From Butyricicoccus sp. (lineage in GTDB: Bacteria; Bacillota; Clostridia; Oscillospirales; Butyricicoccaceae), in NCBI GenBank assembly GCA_020025755.1, contig JAHHRO010000010.1, positions 1 to 53,201 of the forward strand: 53,201 nucleotides of DNA. The letters are read 5' to 3'. Both the position numbers and the translations under genes were made by a program. This document shows, piece after piece, positions 1 through 9,035 of the stretch; the first letter of the stretch is position 1, and each line of letters starts with the position of its first letter. Under the pieces are notes generated by a model. The model worked only from the letters and a program-made list of their open reading frames with translations, was not told the origin of the DNA and did not search any database.

Positions 1-395
1 AGTGCCTGATCCCCCTCATAGACCCAGCACTCGATACGTTTGGGCTGAAAGCGGAACAAACGCTCATTGGACAGGCTGGAATAATGGGCATACGATTTGG
101 GAAAACGCTGTGCAAACACTTCACAAAAATCAGGATGTTCCATTGGGTGTCCCAGCTCCTCACAGACCCCCTCGATCTGGATATTATCAATACACAGTGC
201 TGCATTTGCATTGCCGATCAATTGTTGATACTTCCGAAAGGTTCGATCGGTCTGAAAATAGAACACGCCGTCCTTCTGCACCGCACTCATCATCCTTGAT
301 GTAACCCGACCGTCCAGCGATGTAGAAAGCACCATACTTTTTCCGATGCCAAATTCTTGAAGGAATTCACAAAACTTTTCTCTGAATGTATACAT
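1..395 (-). CDS. Pyridoxamine 5'-phosphate oxidase family protein (partial, C-terminus beyond window)
   Basis: The frame is open on the minus strand from an ATG at 395 down to base 1, so the C-terminus lies outside the window. The start has a ribosome site (AGGTGA at 403-408). The product begins MYTFREKFCEFLQEF and continues with KSMVLSTSLDGRVTSRMM and a segment reading VFYFQTDRTFRKYQQL, then NANAALCID. This is the pattern of the split-barrel FMN-binding family (general stress protein 26 / PPOX-like), which reduces or binds flavin-type cofactors. The substrate is unknown. The family call rests on pattern recognition of the first ~130 residues only. Confidence 0.72.
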   Translation of the reverse strand, partial: MYTFREKFCEFLQEFGIGKSMVLSTSLDGRVTSRMMSAVQKDGVFYFQTDRTFRKYQQLIGNANAALCIDNIQIEGVCEELGHPMEHPDFCEVFAQRFPKSYAHYSSLSNERLFRFQPKRIECWVYEGDQA

Positions 396-447
396 CACAA
401 ATCACCTCGGTCTATTATATCATCATTTTCTCCCGCGGAAAAGCACT

Positions 448-858
448 TCAAAGCCGTTTCAAAAAATAATACCGTGTTGTGCCGACAAACGGGAGATCTG
501 TCACCTCGGCAATACAGGTGTACCCCATTTTGAGATAAAATCCCTTTGCCTGATAATCCTGTGTGGTCAGGTGGATCGTATGGAGTCCCAATGTACGCAC
601 ATGTGTTTCCATGGCCTCCACCAACTGCCGTGCGATCCCTCTGCCGCGAAATTCCTTTTTGACCGACAGCAGCTCCATATAGCAGCTTTCAAACATAGTC
701 TGCGCGAGCAAGCCGCCTGCATACACACCCTTTTCTGCAAACGCAAGGGAGATCGTTTGCGCATTTCTCGTTGTCCTGCCTGTTTTTTCGGTCAGTTCCG
801 CAAGCAGCATGGCGTCCAGTGCAGCTGCATTTTCTGCCTGATCACAGCAAACAATCAT
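448..858 (-). CDS. GNAT family N-acetyltransferase
   Basis: This 136-residue protein has the GNAT fold signature: a strand (CYMELLSVKKEFRG) followed by the acetyl-CoA pyrophosphate loop RGRGIARQLVEAMETH at about residues 70-90, and the late motif GFYLKMGYTCIAEV. It should transfer an acetyl group from acetyl-CoA to an amine; the acceptor cannot be told. Its ATG overlaps the stop of the upstream solute-binding protein gene in an ATGA arrangement (855-858), so it is probably translated as the last gene of the glycan-uptake operon. A role in modifying an imported amino sugar is possible but unproven. Confidence 0.85.
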   Translation of the reverse strand: MIVCCDQAENAAALDAMLLAELTEKTGRTTRNAQTISLAFAEKGVYAGGLLAQTMFESCYMELLSVKKEFRGRGIARQLVEAMETHVRTLGLHTIHLTTQDYQAKGFYLKMGYTCIAEVTDLPFVGTTRYYFLKRL

Positions 859-2309
859 GACGCATTTTCCTCTTTGTAGTCAAAGTCGGACAGTGAGATA
901 TCGACCTTTTTTCCAACACTGTCCACGGCACGAGTCAGGTTCTGCTGCATCTGCTGTGCATACTTCTGCAAGTCGGCGGCATATCCCTTTTTTCCGGAAA
1001 ACAGCGAAGCCGCAATATCTCCAAAATCTGGTACGACTGGCTGGATCACGCCATAGACCAGTTCAATATTTTCGTTCTCCGCCACCGGATTTTGATAGGA
1101 AACGCTCTGCTCCATGGCACAGCGATAATACTGCCGCATGATCTCATTCTGGATATCCGCTTCCCCCAGATCCTTTCGGATCGAGATGAATCCACCCTGT
1201 GCCATGAGCTGCTGCTGATATTCATACGAATACAGATATCTGAGATACTCTGCCGCAACATCAGGATGCTTACTGCTGGACGAAATGCCCATCCACCCTT
1301 TGGCAAACGGACGAATGGTTTTCTCCTGCTCCATCCCCTTTGGTGCAGGTACTTTCATCACACCGAAATCAAGCGCAGGGTTTTCCTGCTCCCAGATTGG
1401 GATACACCATGCCCCCTGCATGATAAATGCTGCCTTGCCTTCTCCAAACAGCTTTCGCGCCTCAGGCGCACTCAAAGCACCAGTATCCGGATGAAAGCTC
1501 TTATCATCACACAGCGACTGATAGAAGTCGAATGCACGCATGACCTCTGGACCTGCAAAGGTGTTTTCCCCACGCTTCAGCAGGATCTGCCCAGCCTGCC
1601 CCAGCTTCGCGCCTGCGACCTCCGCAAAGGCACGCAGTTCGATGTCCATACGGTTCTTCTGTGCCCCACTTGCAATGAGACCGTAATATTTGCCTTTGCC
1701 GTTTTCTGTCACCTTTCTGCATACCTGCCGAAAGGTCTCCCAATCCATCTGCTCCACTTCTTCGGTCACACCTGCTTCTCGCAGCAGGGTCTTATTGTAA
1801 AAGATCATCGAGCTTGGAATATCGACCGCCTCTGGGAGCAGATAGATATCCTCCCCTTTCATGGTGATATTCTGGCTCAGGAATTCTGGCTGAAACGCGG
1901 CAAAAAATGCTTCCTCCAGATAGAGGTTCATTGGAATGAACCAGCCCTCATTGACAGCCGTAGAAAAAGTGACCGTAGAGGGCAGCGGGAACAAGTCGGG
2001 AGCGTCTCCCGAGCGAATACCCGACAGCATGGTTTCATTGAACTGTGCTTGTGTGAGCGTTGTATAGTTGACCGTCACATTGGGGTGATCTTCCATGAAG
2101 CGTGCATTGAGCTGTTCGCGTGCCGCCTTGGTGCTGTCACTCCAGTCCACCACATTGAGCACCACTTTTTCCGTTTCCGGTGTGTGGATCTTCTCCACCT
2201 TTCCAACGCCTGTCTGCCCCTCTGCGTCCTGCGGCACGACCTGTACGCCGCCGCATCCCGTCAGACAAACAGACAGCATGAGCAGCATCCCAAAGAACCG
2301 TTTTTTCAT
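855..2309 (-). CDS. ABC transporter extracellular solute-binding lipoprotein (carbohydrate, CUT1 type)
   Basis: The 484-residue product starts with a lipoprotein signal peptide (KKRFFGMLLMLSVCLTGC; lipobox LTGC, lipidated Cys about residue 19). The body has family-1 solute-binding features: LNVVDWSDSTKAAREQLNARF near the N-terminus, the segment MLSGIRSGDAPDLFPL, and FGEGKAAFIMQGAW in the middle. It would be anchored outside the membrane and deliver a glycan to the two permeases encoded just upstream (2314-3117 and 3123-4010). No ATPase gene is nearby, so a shared MsmK-type ATPase elsewhere is likely. The ligand is unknown. Confidence 0.9.
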   Translation of the reverse strand: MKKRFFGMLLMLSVCLTGCGGVQVVPQDAEGQTGVGKVEKIHTPETEKVVLNVVDWSDSTKAAREQLNARFMEDHPNVTVNYTTLTQAQFNETMLSGIRSGDAPDLFPLPSTVTFSTAVNEGWFIPMNLYLEEAFFAAFQPEFLSQNITMKGEDIYLLPEAVDIPSSMIFYNKTLLREAGVTEEVEQMDWETFRQVCRKVTENGKGKYYGLIASGAQKNRMDIELRAFAEVAGAKLGQAGQILLKRGENTFAGPEVMRAFDFYQSLCDDKSFHPDTGALSAPEARKLFGEGKAAFIMQGAWCIPIWEQENPALDFGVMKVPAPKGMEQEKTIRPFAKGWMGISSSSKHPDVAAEYLRYLYSYEYQQQLMAQGGFISIRKDLGEADIQNEIMRQYYRCAMEQSVSYQNPVAENENIELVYGVIQPVVPDFGDIAASLFSGKKGYAADLQKYAQQMQQNLTRAVDSVGKKVDISLSDFDYKEENAS

Positions 2310-2313
2310 CGTC

Positions 2314-3117
2314 TTACTCCTTTACTGCGCCCGAAATGCCCTGAATGAAATACCGCTGGAACAGCACGAACAAAATAAGCATTGGCAGAATGGTGATACA
2401 GGCACCTGCCGCAATGCTTCCCCAGTCCACGATGTTCTCCCCCTGAAACGAATAAAGCCCCACCGAAAGGGTGCGGATCTCAGGCTTGTTGACGGAAAGG
2501 ATCAAGGGATATAGGAACGAATTCCATGTCCAGATCGACTGTGTAATGACCACCGTTGCGATGACCGGCTTTGCCAGCGGAAAGATGATTTGAAAGAACA
2601 CCTGAAACGCGTTTGCTCCCTCCAATACCGCAGACTCGCGCAGGGACCCCGGCAAGGAGCGGAAAAAGTTTGCAAACAGCAGGATAAAGATCACATGCGC
2701 ACCGCCGATCTCAGCAAGGATCAAACCGATGAGCGAGCCTTCGCAGTGTAGCATCCGCAGGATCTGGTAAACCGGAATGGTGAAAAAAATCGTCGGGATG
2801 CCCATGGAAAGCATCATCAGCGCAGACAGCAGCTTCTTCCCACGAAACGCAAAGCAGCCGATGATATAGCCTGCAAATGCCGTGACCATAAGTACGATGA
2901 GGACGGAAGCCGCCGTTACGATGAGGGTATTGAGGAAATACTTGGAAAACTCTGCTTCCTGCCATGCATGGATAAAATTTGCAAGGGTCATATCCGAAAC
3001 GCTGAACAACTCAGAAAAGGTATTGGTGTTTTTACTGCTCAGCGCGATCAGCAGCATGATGAGGAACGGGATCGTCCATAGGATCATTGCCGCAGCCAAT
3101 AAAATTTTCTTAAACAT
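2314..3117 (-). CDS. Carbohydrate ABC transporter permease (MalG/LacG type)
   Basis: This is a polytopic membrane protein of about 267 residues with the inner-membrane-component signature EGANAFQVFFQIIFPLAKPVIAT (EAAxxxG-like loop contacting the ATPase). I chose the ATG at 3117, 5 bases after the stop of the upstream permease, because MFKKILLAAAMILWTIPF is a typical MalG-type start. The open frame extends to 3192, which would force a 70-base overlap. It pairs with the MalF-type permease 3123-4010 to form the channel of a CUT1 importer. The substrate is probably the glycan handled by the DUF4838 protein in the same operon. Confidence 0.88.
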   Translation of the reverse strand: MFKKILLAAAMILWTIPFLIMLLIALSSKNTNTFSELFSVSDMTLANFIHAWQEAEFSKYFLNTLIVTAASVLIVLMVTAFAGYIIGCFAFRGKKLLSALMMLSMGIPTIFFTIPVYQILRMLHCEGSLIGLILAEIGGAHVIFILLFANFFRSLPGSLRESAVLEGANAFQVFFQIIFPLAKPVIATVVITQSIWTWNSFLYPLILSVNKPEIRTLSVGLYSFQGENIVDWGSIAAGACITILPMLILFVLFQRYFIQGISGAVKE

Positions 3118-3122
3118 TTGCT

Positions 3123-4010
3123 TCAGCCTGCTTTCTGTTGATTGCGGAACAATTTCACGATTAAGCTGCAGATCATCACGAACATGAGACATACCACCAC
3201 AGCCGCACTCGCATAACTCAGTCTGGGTGCACCAAACGAGCTGGAAAATGCTGTGCGATAGATATAGGTCGAGATCATATCCGTTGAAAAATACGGTCCG
3301 CCGCCTGTCAGGGTCTGGATCATATCAAAAATCTTGAGCGCATTGAGGAACGTGATGCTGCTGACCGTCAAAATGACCGGCTTCATCAGGGGGATCAAAA
3401 TATAGCGCAGGAAACCAAATTCCGTCACGCCATCGACCTTTGCCGCCTCGATCGCGGTCTTAGGTACCATCTGAAAACCTGCGATCCAATAGATGAACAG
3501 CGTACCGGTCTCTTTCCAGACCGTGATCAGTACGATCATCACAAATGCCCATTTTGGCTCCATGAACCATTGCAGCTTTTCCAGTCCCATCCCATGAAGC
3601 ATAGAGTTCACAACGCCGTCATAGCTGAAAATGCTCTTCATAATGATGCCAATTGCAGCAGGTGTTGCTACAATCGGCATGATAAAGATGATCTGCGCAA
3701 TTTTCTTGGATCGAAAGGTGCTATATTCCACGAGATAGGCAAGCAGGAACGAAACGGCAACCTGAAATACCGTTCCGATCAGCGCATAGAATACACTGTT
3801 TTGAATGGCACTCCAAAACAGTCCATCGTGCAAAAGCTCGCGATAATTTTCCAGTCCAATGAAGTTTGCTGTCTTGGTGATCCCATTCCAATTCAGCAGG
3901 GAGTAAAAAATATTGAGCACGATCGGATAAAACTGAAACACTGCATACAGCACGAGCATTGGCAGCAAGAATACAGTTATGATCCGTCTATCTTCCTTTT
4001 TCTGCATCAT
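3123..4010 (-). CDS. Carbohydrate ABC transporter permease (MalF/UgpA type)
   Basis: The 295-residue polytopic membrane protein begins with KKEDRRIITVFLLPMLVLYAVFQFYPIVLNIFYSLLNW, a typical MalF/UgpA first helix, and carries the coupling loop AIEAAKVDGVTEFGFLRYILIPLMKPVI around residues 185-215. Two consecutive ATG codons occur at the start; the ribosome site AAGGTG is better spaced for the second (4007). It sits between the DUF4838 gene and its MalG-type partner, in a tight minus-strand operon. It should form the transmembrane pore with the product of 2314-3117. Confidence 0.9.
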   Translation of the reverse strand: MMQKKEDRRIITVFLLPMLVLYAVFQFYPIVLNIFYSLLNWNGITKTANFIGLENYRELLHDGLFWSAIQNSVFYALIGTVFQVAVSFLLAYLVEYSTFRSKKIAQIIFIMPIVATPAAIGIIMKSIFSYDGVVNSMLHGMGLEKLQWFMEPKWAFVMIVLITVWKETGTLFIYWIAGFQMVPKTAIEAAKVDGVTEFGFLRYILIPLMKPVILTVSSITFLNALKIFDMIQTLTGGGPYFSTDMISTYIYRTAFSSSFGAPRLSYASAAVVVCLMFVMICSLIVKLFRNQQKAG

Positions 4011-4035
4011 TTCACCTTATAAAAACATTGGTGTA

Positions 4036-5913
4036 TTATAACCGGAAGCCTGCGTAGTTCTTTGCGACCTCGATCACACGGTACACATCCAGATTCTGCT
4101 GGAAGCACATTTCATTCCGGCGAATGAAATCGAGCACATCGCGCCACTGCTTCTGTGCTGCCTCGTTCTGGCCTGCACTGATGAGGCCTAGAGCGGCCGC
4201 CAGCTTGACAACATATTCTCTGTGATAGCCAAGGTTCTTCCACTCTGCCTTCTGCTGTCCCGTCGTCTCCGTCGTGTTCTTCTCGATGACAGCCAGCATA
4301 TCCTGTGCCAGATTGACACACACGTCATATCGCGCAGACAAAACTGGATTCAGGCGATCTCCAATGGCATTGAAATAGTCGCAGGAGGAGTACGCAGACA
4401 GATTTTCCAGATACTTTGTGACCGTCTGCCAGTCTTCCCCGTACATGCTGCCGAAATATTCCGCCTTCAGTTCCTCATAGGAACGGGTGTTGTTCCACAG
4501 CATATGACCCATGACATAGTTGGGGAAGTTATGTGGGAAGCCTGCACGCAGTTCCTGACAGCTGATATAACCATTGAGATGCAGATTTTTCAGGAACTTG
4601 ATATCGCGATAGATCACACTGCTGATCTTCATATACCCAAGATCGCCATAGTGCGCACGTCCAAGCGGATAATCATAGACAAAGCTGTCGCCATCGAACA
4701 TTTTCTGCCATGCAAACAGGTAGGAAAGGTTTTCCTCCAAAGAGTTCGGCAGAACGATCTGGTTTCTCACATACGGCTTTGCTTCCGGTATACCATGGGC
4801 ATAGTCTACATCGGCGTAGCTCATCTCAAAGGTACGCGTGATGGGCGCAAACATCATGGTGAAGCGTTCTGGATGGTTGAGCTTCTCCGTCTGTGGTGCA
4901 AACAGCAGCTCATGATACAGCAGGAAGCAGATCTTGGTATCCAGCCCTTCTTTGGTCAGTGCCTCATCCAGCTGGTTGAGGATACGGATATACTGGTCAG
5001 ATGGGATCTCCTTCCGGCACTTCTCGCACTCACAGATATTGTTACGCGCATCAGACAGCCATACATGCAGATAATCGACATCCTTGCGTGCCTTGGCATA
5101 GTCTACGATAAGCTGGGTCATGCGGTTTCCAACCTCCGGATTTGCAAAATCCAGACTGGTCAGGATGGGTGCCGTATCGAACAGCTCACGCTTGCCGCCC
5201 AGCTCTGCGACGAGCGGCTTCTTGTCTTCCGGCAGGGTCAGTCCAGATTCCCAGCCATACTTGGAGGAAAATCCGAGCACCTCTCCCGTCCAGCCATGCC
5301 CAACACGATGATGCACCACGCCGCGCTTCAACATTTCCGCGTCGATCTTGTCGCTCAGCTGCTGTGCAATCTCTGTGCTGAACGGCTCTGCCTCTGCATA
5401 GGGATTGAACTCGTGGGTATACCATCTTTTAAAGAAGGAATACGGATTTTCAAACTGGATGAAGAAACTGTTCATTCCGATCTTGGGCAGCCAGTCGATG
5501 AAGTCCTTGAGGTTTTCATAGGAATCTGCACCCTCGATGCACACGCCTCTGTGCCGGAAGCTCGCAGTCTCATCAATCGCCAGCATTTTCTGCTGAAAAT
5601 CTTCCTCTGTCTGCTTCTTTACGACCTCATTTTTTCTCCCAGGTCTGATATAGTATACACCAAACTCATGAAAAAAGCGATAGACCGCGATCAGCAGACC
5701 CACTACAGAATTGGACTTGATGACACCCTTTCCGTGCGCCATGGTGATCTGGATATGATCCATACCTGTTTCTTCGGTCACCCTGAATTCCAGATCGGCT
5801 TCGGTCTTGGCGCAGCTTATCATTGCTGCGCCAAACACCCGATCCAAATAGTATGCGATCTCACTTTCCAAGAACGCCTTGTTCTCGGCTTCACACCAAA
5901 CCTTTACGTTCAT
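4036..5913 (-). CDS. DUF4838 / GH20-like TIM-barrel protein, putative glycoside hydrolase
   Basis: The 625-residue protein has no signal peptide, so it is cytoplasmic. Residues ~1-100 look like the GH20b/GH67 N-terminal alpha/beta domain (VVGLLIAVYRFFHEFGVYYIRPG). A TIM-barrel-like region follows, with FRHRGVCIEGADSYENLKDF at ~120 and HVWLSDARNNICECEKC near residue 300, the Cys-containing motif seen in DUF4838 proteins. Such proteins sit near alpha-glucuronidases and beta-hexosaminidases. It starts 2 bases after the PTS IIC gene and precedes the ABC permeases, so it likely acts on the imported glycan. The reaction is not established. Confidence 0.72.
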   Translation of the reverse strand: MNVKVWCEAENKAFLESEIAYYLDRVFGAAMISCAKTEADLEFRVTEETGMDHIQITMAHGKGVIKSNSVVGLLIAVYRFFHEFGVYYIRPGRKNEVVKKQTEEDFQQKMLAIDETASFRHRGVCIEGADSYENLKDFIDWLPKIGMNSFFIQFENPYSFFKRWYTHEFNPYAEAEPFSTEIAQQLSDKIDAEMLKRGVVHHRVGHGWTGEVLGFSSKYGWESGLTLPEDKKPLVAELGGKRELFDTAPILTSLDFANPEVGNRMTQLIVDYAKARKDVDYLHVWLSDARNNICECEKCRKEIPSDQYIRILNQLDEALTKEGLDTKICFLLYHELLFAPQTEKLNHPERFTMMFAPITRTFEMSYADVDYAHGIPEAKPYVRNQIVLPNSLEENLSYLFAWQKMFDGDSFVYDYPLGRAHYGDLGYMKISSVIYRDIKFLKNLHLNGYISCQELRAGFPHNFPNYVMGHMLWNNTRSYEELKAEYFGSMYGEDWQTVTKYLENLSAYSSCDYFNAIGDRLNPVLSARYDVCVNLAQDMLAVIEKNTTETTGQQKAEWKNLGYHREYVVKLAAALGLISAGQNEAAQKQWRDVLDFIRRNEMCFQQNLDVYRVIEVAKNYAGFRL

Positions 5914-5915
5914 TT

Positions 5916-7196
5916 TTATTCTCCTTCTTCCTGCTCTGCCAGTAAGTTTCTCTTGTCCGCTGCCTTAAAGAATGGAAAGTAGATGAGGAACGAAACAGCG
6001 ACCAGAACGATCTGGAGCACTGCGCCCTTCCAGCTTCCTGTTGCAAGGAATCCACCTACGATCGGAGGTGTTGTCCATGGCAAAGTAACACCTGTTGTAT
6101 AGGGTACCAGTCCCATTGCCATAACGCCATAGGTCAGGATCGCATTGACGACCGGAGTCAGAACGAACGGGATCAGCATGATCGGGTTCAGGACGGTGGG
6201 GAATGTAAAGAGAATCGCTGTGTTGATATTGAAGAGTGCGGGGATACCGGATACCTTACCCAGCGTCTTGTAGGACTTGCTCTTGCTGAAGAACATCAGG
6301 CACAGTGCCAGACCAATGGTCGCACCGCCGCCGCCAATGTAAACGAACAGATCCATGAACGGTGCTGTGATGATATTCGGCAGGGCTTCTCCGGCTGCCT
6401 GTGCGATACGGTTTGCGTCTGCGTACTGGATCCACAGTGGGTTCATGACTGCGCCCACGACCTGACCGCCATTGACACCACAGAACCAGAACAGGGAGTT
6501 GAGCAGGACTGCCACAAATGTACCGGGCAGGGTGCTTGCAATCAGACCCAGTGGCTTACCGATCACGATGGATAGGATGGCATTGAGGCTGCCAAGACCG
6601 CTGACTTCGATAACTTTCAATACAACTGCGAAGAATGCGAGGATCACGATGCCCGGGATCAATGCCGAGAATGACTTACTGACTGCATCCGGCACGCCCT
6701 TCGGCATTTTGATGGTAATGTTCTTCTGGATGAACCAGCGATAGATCTCAGCAGAGACCATTGCGACAACGATCGCTGCAAAGATGCCCTTGCCGCCCAG
6801 CATATTGTACGGGATACCGGCAACGCCTGCTTCGCTCATAATGGACGGGGTCATCATCAGGAACGTACCGATCGCCAGCACGCCGGCAGATGGACCGTCC
6901 GTCTCATACGACTCTGCAAGGCGATAGGCAACACCAAATACCGTGATGAGTGCCATAAGACCAAACGAGTTGTTCGCCATATTGGTCAGCAGTACATCCA
7001 GTCCGCCATGTGCCTTGAGCCACTCTGTCCAGGTTGCGATCGGAAAATCTTTAATCAATGTAAAAAAAGAACCGAGCAATACGAGCGGCATTGCCATCAT
7101 GATACCTTCACGCAATGCTTTCAAATGCCTTTGTTTTCCGATCCGCTCTCCTAATGGTGCCAATTTTCCTTCCAGAAACTCCAAAAATTTTTTCAC
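5916..7196 (-). CDS. PTS sugar transporter subunit IIC (lactose/cellobiose family)
   Basis: The product is a polytopic membrane protein of about 426 residues. It begins KKFLEFLEGKLAPLGERIGKQ, then RHLKALREGIMMAMPLVLLGSF, which is the standard CelB-type N-terminus, and ends FPFFKAADKRNLLAEQEEGE. I chose the GTG at 7196 because the family begins here and AGAAGG (7209-7214) is about 12 bases upstream; a GTG at 7208 is possible but abuts that site. IIC proteins carry the sugar across the membrane and need IIA and IIB partners, which are not in this window. It is first in the operon, behind a promoter at 7233-7261. Confidence 0.9.
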   Translation of the reverse strand: MKKFLEFLEGKLAPLGERIGKQRHLKALREGIMMAMPLVLLGSFFTLIKDFPIATWTEWLKAHGGLDVLLTNMANNSFGLMALITVFGVAYRLAESYETDGPSAGVLAIGTFLMMTPSIMSEAGVAGIPYNMLGGKGIFAAIVVAMVSAEIYRWFIQKNITIKMPKGVPDAVSKSFSALIPGIVILAFFAVVLKVIEVSGLGSLNAILSIVIGKPLGLIASTLPGTFVAVLLNSLFWFCGVNGGQVVGAVMNPLWIQYADANRIAQAAGEALPNIITAPFMDLFVYIGGGGATIGLALCLMFFSKSKSYKTLGKVSGIPALFNINTAILFTFPTVLNPIMLIPFVLTPVVNAILTYGVMAMGLVPYTTGVTLPWTTPPIVGGFLATGSWKGAVLQIVLVAVSFLIYFPFFKAADKRNLLAEQEEGE

Positions 7197-7232
7197 TCTA
7201 ACCGCCACCTTCTACGTTTATTTTGTAATTTC

Positions 7233-7261
7233 ATACTACACGCTTTTATCCCCTTTGTAAA
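7233..7261 (-). promoter_or_regulatory. Promoter of the PTS/DUF4838/ABC operon
   Basis: On the minus strand TTTACA (7256-7261) and TAGTAT (7233-7238) are separated by 17 bases, a good match to a housekeeping sigma promoter. The start of transcription would be near 7226, about 30 bases before the IIC start codon. The palindrome 7269-7288 lies immediately upstream of the -35 box. Confidence 0.6.
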
Positions 7262-7268
7262 GTTTTTA

Positions 7269-7288
7269 TTTTATTTTTATAAATAAAA
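7269..7288. promoter_or_regulatory. Perfect AT-rich palindrome, candidate ROK operator 1
   Basis: TTTTATTT, four bases, AAATAAAA: perfect 8-base arms. It abuts the -35 box of the PTS operon promoter. The half-site TTTATTT/AAATAAA matches the second palindrome at 7454-7476 and resembles the TTATTT-type half-sites bound by NagC-like ROK proteins. A ROK gene is transcribed divergently from this gap. Confidence 0.5.
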
Positions 7289-7453
7289 GATGTGGCTCAA
7301 TTTTTGTGCATTTTTTACAAAAGTATTCCTTTTCCCTCATTTTTTTGTGATCTTCTCAGAATATATTCACTTTATTTCGATGTACAAGTAAATATATATA
7401 TCTTCCTTCTGTTTTCCGCAGGTTCCATCACCGCTTCTGCAAAATCACTTGTT

Positions 7454-7476
7454 TTTTTATTTTAATAAAATAAAAA
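7454..7476. promoter_or_regulatory. Perfect AT-rich palindrome, candidate ROK operator 2
   Basis: TTTTTATTTT, three bases, AAAATAAAAA: perfect 10-base arms in the 532-base gap between the divergent PTS and ROK genes. It contains the same half-site as the palindrome at 7269-7288, so one dimeric regulator could bind both and loop the DNA. The rest of the gap shows no coding signal. Confidence 0.5.
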
Positions 7477-7728
7477 GTATCCTCTGTAAATTCACCAAAA
7501 ATGAATGATCCTGTAATTTTTTTGAAGAATCCGATTGTGAACAGACAAAATACATGATACACTAAACATATATCGGAGTTTATCCACAGACCGATGTGCG
7601 GCACTTTTGCTCCCTGTATCACAGATCTCGAAACAGACTTTTTCATCTGTATCAAGCTGGAAAAGTGCCAAAATCAGCCAAATCACTTGTGATTTTCGTG
7701 CTATCATGGAGAAAGGACTTTTTTGCTC

Positions 7729-8955
7729 ATGTATAAAAAAAACTCTGATGTTTATGCGCAGCATATTTCTTCTGTTCTGGAGTTTATGTACCGCAATCGC
7801 AGAACCTCACGCATCGAGATCTCTCAGGCCACCCATCTGACTCCAGCCCTCATCACTGCCATCACCAACGATCTGACGGAACAGGGCTGGATCGCTGAGA
7901 CCGGCGATGAGATCAGCCATCTCCCCGGTTCCGGACGCAAGCGCAAACTGCTGACGCTCAAACCCTTTGCATTGTATGTCATCGGCATCGAGATCAATCT
8001 GCGCGGTATCTTCGTCCGCCTGACTGATACCCTCGGAAACGCGCTGCATGAATCCTGCCTGTCTTTTGCCTCCTACGATGTCCAAAATATCAACACAGAA
8101 ATCACCGATCAGATCCAGACCTGTCTGCACAAAGTCGATCCCAATCTCGTTCTTGGGGCAGCGATCGCTGTACCGGGCCATTTCGACTACACATCCCATA
8201 CCATCATTTCCAACAATCCACTCTGGCAGTCTTTTCATCTCGATCACATCTCTCAGCACTTTGACTTTCCCTTTATCGTAAACAATAACGTGGAATGCAT
8301 GTCTCTTGGCGAGTATCTCTTTCATCCTGAGCATTGTCCGGATAAATTTTTATTTTATCATATCGGACACGGTCTGTTCTGCTCTTACTTCAATGCAGAG
8401 CAAATGGGCATCAAGGAAAATCACCACATCGGAGAAGTGGGACACACCGTCGTAGATCTCAACGGTCCCCTGTGCGAATGCGGAAAAAAAGGCTGTTTGC
8501 AGACCTATATCTCGGAATCGTGGCTCATCAAGAACGCAAAATTCCTGTTCGACCGTTCTTCCAACGGGATCTTGCGGAGCCTTGTCGATTCTCCAGATGC
8601 AATCAATATCGAAACCATCATCAAAGCCTACGAGCTTGGAGATTCCTATTTCAGTCATCAGATCGATCAGGGCATCCGACTGCTCAGCATCTCGATCGCC
8701 AATATCCTCATCATGCAGGACAGTGATAAGATCTACCTCAACAGCAAGCTGTTCGAGCATCAGGCATTTCAGGCGCAGACTATCGCACTCGTAGAAGAAC
8801 AGCTCAGCTTCCTTCCAATCAAGCAAAAGATCGAAGTCAAGATCGTAGACTTCGATCCATTCCGCGGCGCAAATGGCGCCTGTGCGCTCGCTGTCCTCGC
8901 TTTCTTTATCAAACACAAAAATTTCCTCAGCGCGATCCATACACCAAAAAAATAA
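7729..8955 (+). CDS. ROK family transcriptional regulator (NagC/XylR type)
   Basis: The product has an N-terminal winged helix-turn-helix (VLEFMYRNRRTSRIEISQAT followed by HLTPALITAITNDLTEQGWI) and a C-terminal ROK sugar-kinase-like domain with the zinc motif CECGKKGCLQTY at about residue 250. ROK repressors release DNA when a sugar or sugar phosphate binds. I chose the ATG at 7729; a TTG at 7723 is in frame and the ribosome site GAAAGGA (7711-7717) suits either. It is transcribed away from the PTS/ABC operon and most likely represses it through the palindromes in the gap. Confidence 0.9.
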   Translation: MYKKNSDVYAQHISSVLEFMYRNRRTSRIEISQATHLTPALITAITNDLTEQGWIAETGDEISHLPGSGRKRKLLTLKPFALYVIGIEINLRGIFVRLTDTLGNALHESCLSFASYDVQNINTEITDQIQTCLHKVDPNLVLGAAIAVPGHFDYTSHTIISNNPLWQSFHLDHISQHFDFPFIVNNNVECMSLGEYLFHPEHCPDKFLFYHIGHGLFCSYFNAEQMGIKENHHIGEVGHTVVDLNGPLCECGKKGCLQTYISESWLIKNAKFLFDRSSNGILRSLVDSPDAINIETIIKAYELGDSYFSHQIDQGIRLLSISIANILIMQDSDKIYLNSKLFEHQAFQAQTIALVEEQLSFLPIKQKIEVKIVDFDPFRGANGACALAVLAFFIKHKNFLSAIHTPKK

Positions 8956-8965
8956 TTTTCCACAA

Positions 8966-9005
8966 AGAAACAGGCAGGAAATACGGGTATTTCCTGCCTG
9001 TTTCT
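8966..9005. terminator. Bidirectional intrinsic terminator
   Basis: A perfect 18-base stem (AGAAACAGGCAGGAAATA and its complement) with a CGGG loop lies between the convergent ROK gene and the FAD/Fe-S oxidoreductase gene. It can serve both. Confidence 0.8.
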
Positions 9006-9035
9006 ATACATTTTATAAACACAGTGCTTTGCAGC

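Noticed and set aside
1092..2348. Long plus-strand frames opposite the solute-binding protein and other genes (also 9024-10490, 17070-18407, 44797-46392 antisense)
   Set aside because: They are shadows of strong genes on the other strand, without ribosome sites or recognisable domains.
3115..3192. Longer start for the MalG-type permease
   Set aside because: It would overlap the previous gene by 70 bases and add a hydrophilic tail unlike the family.
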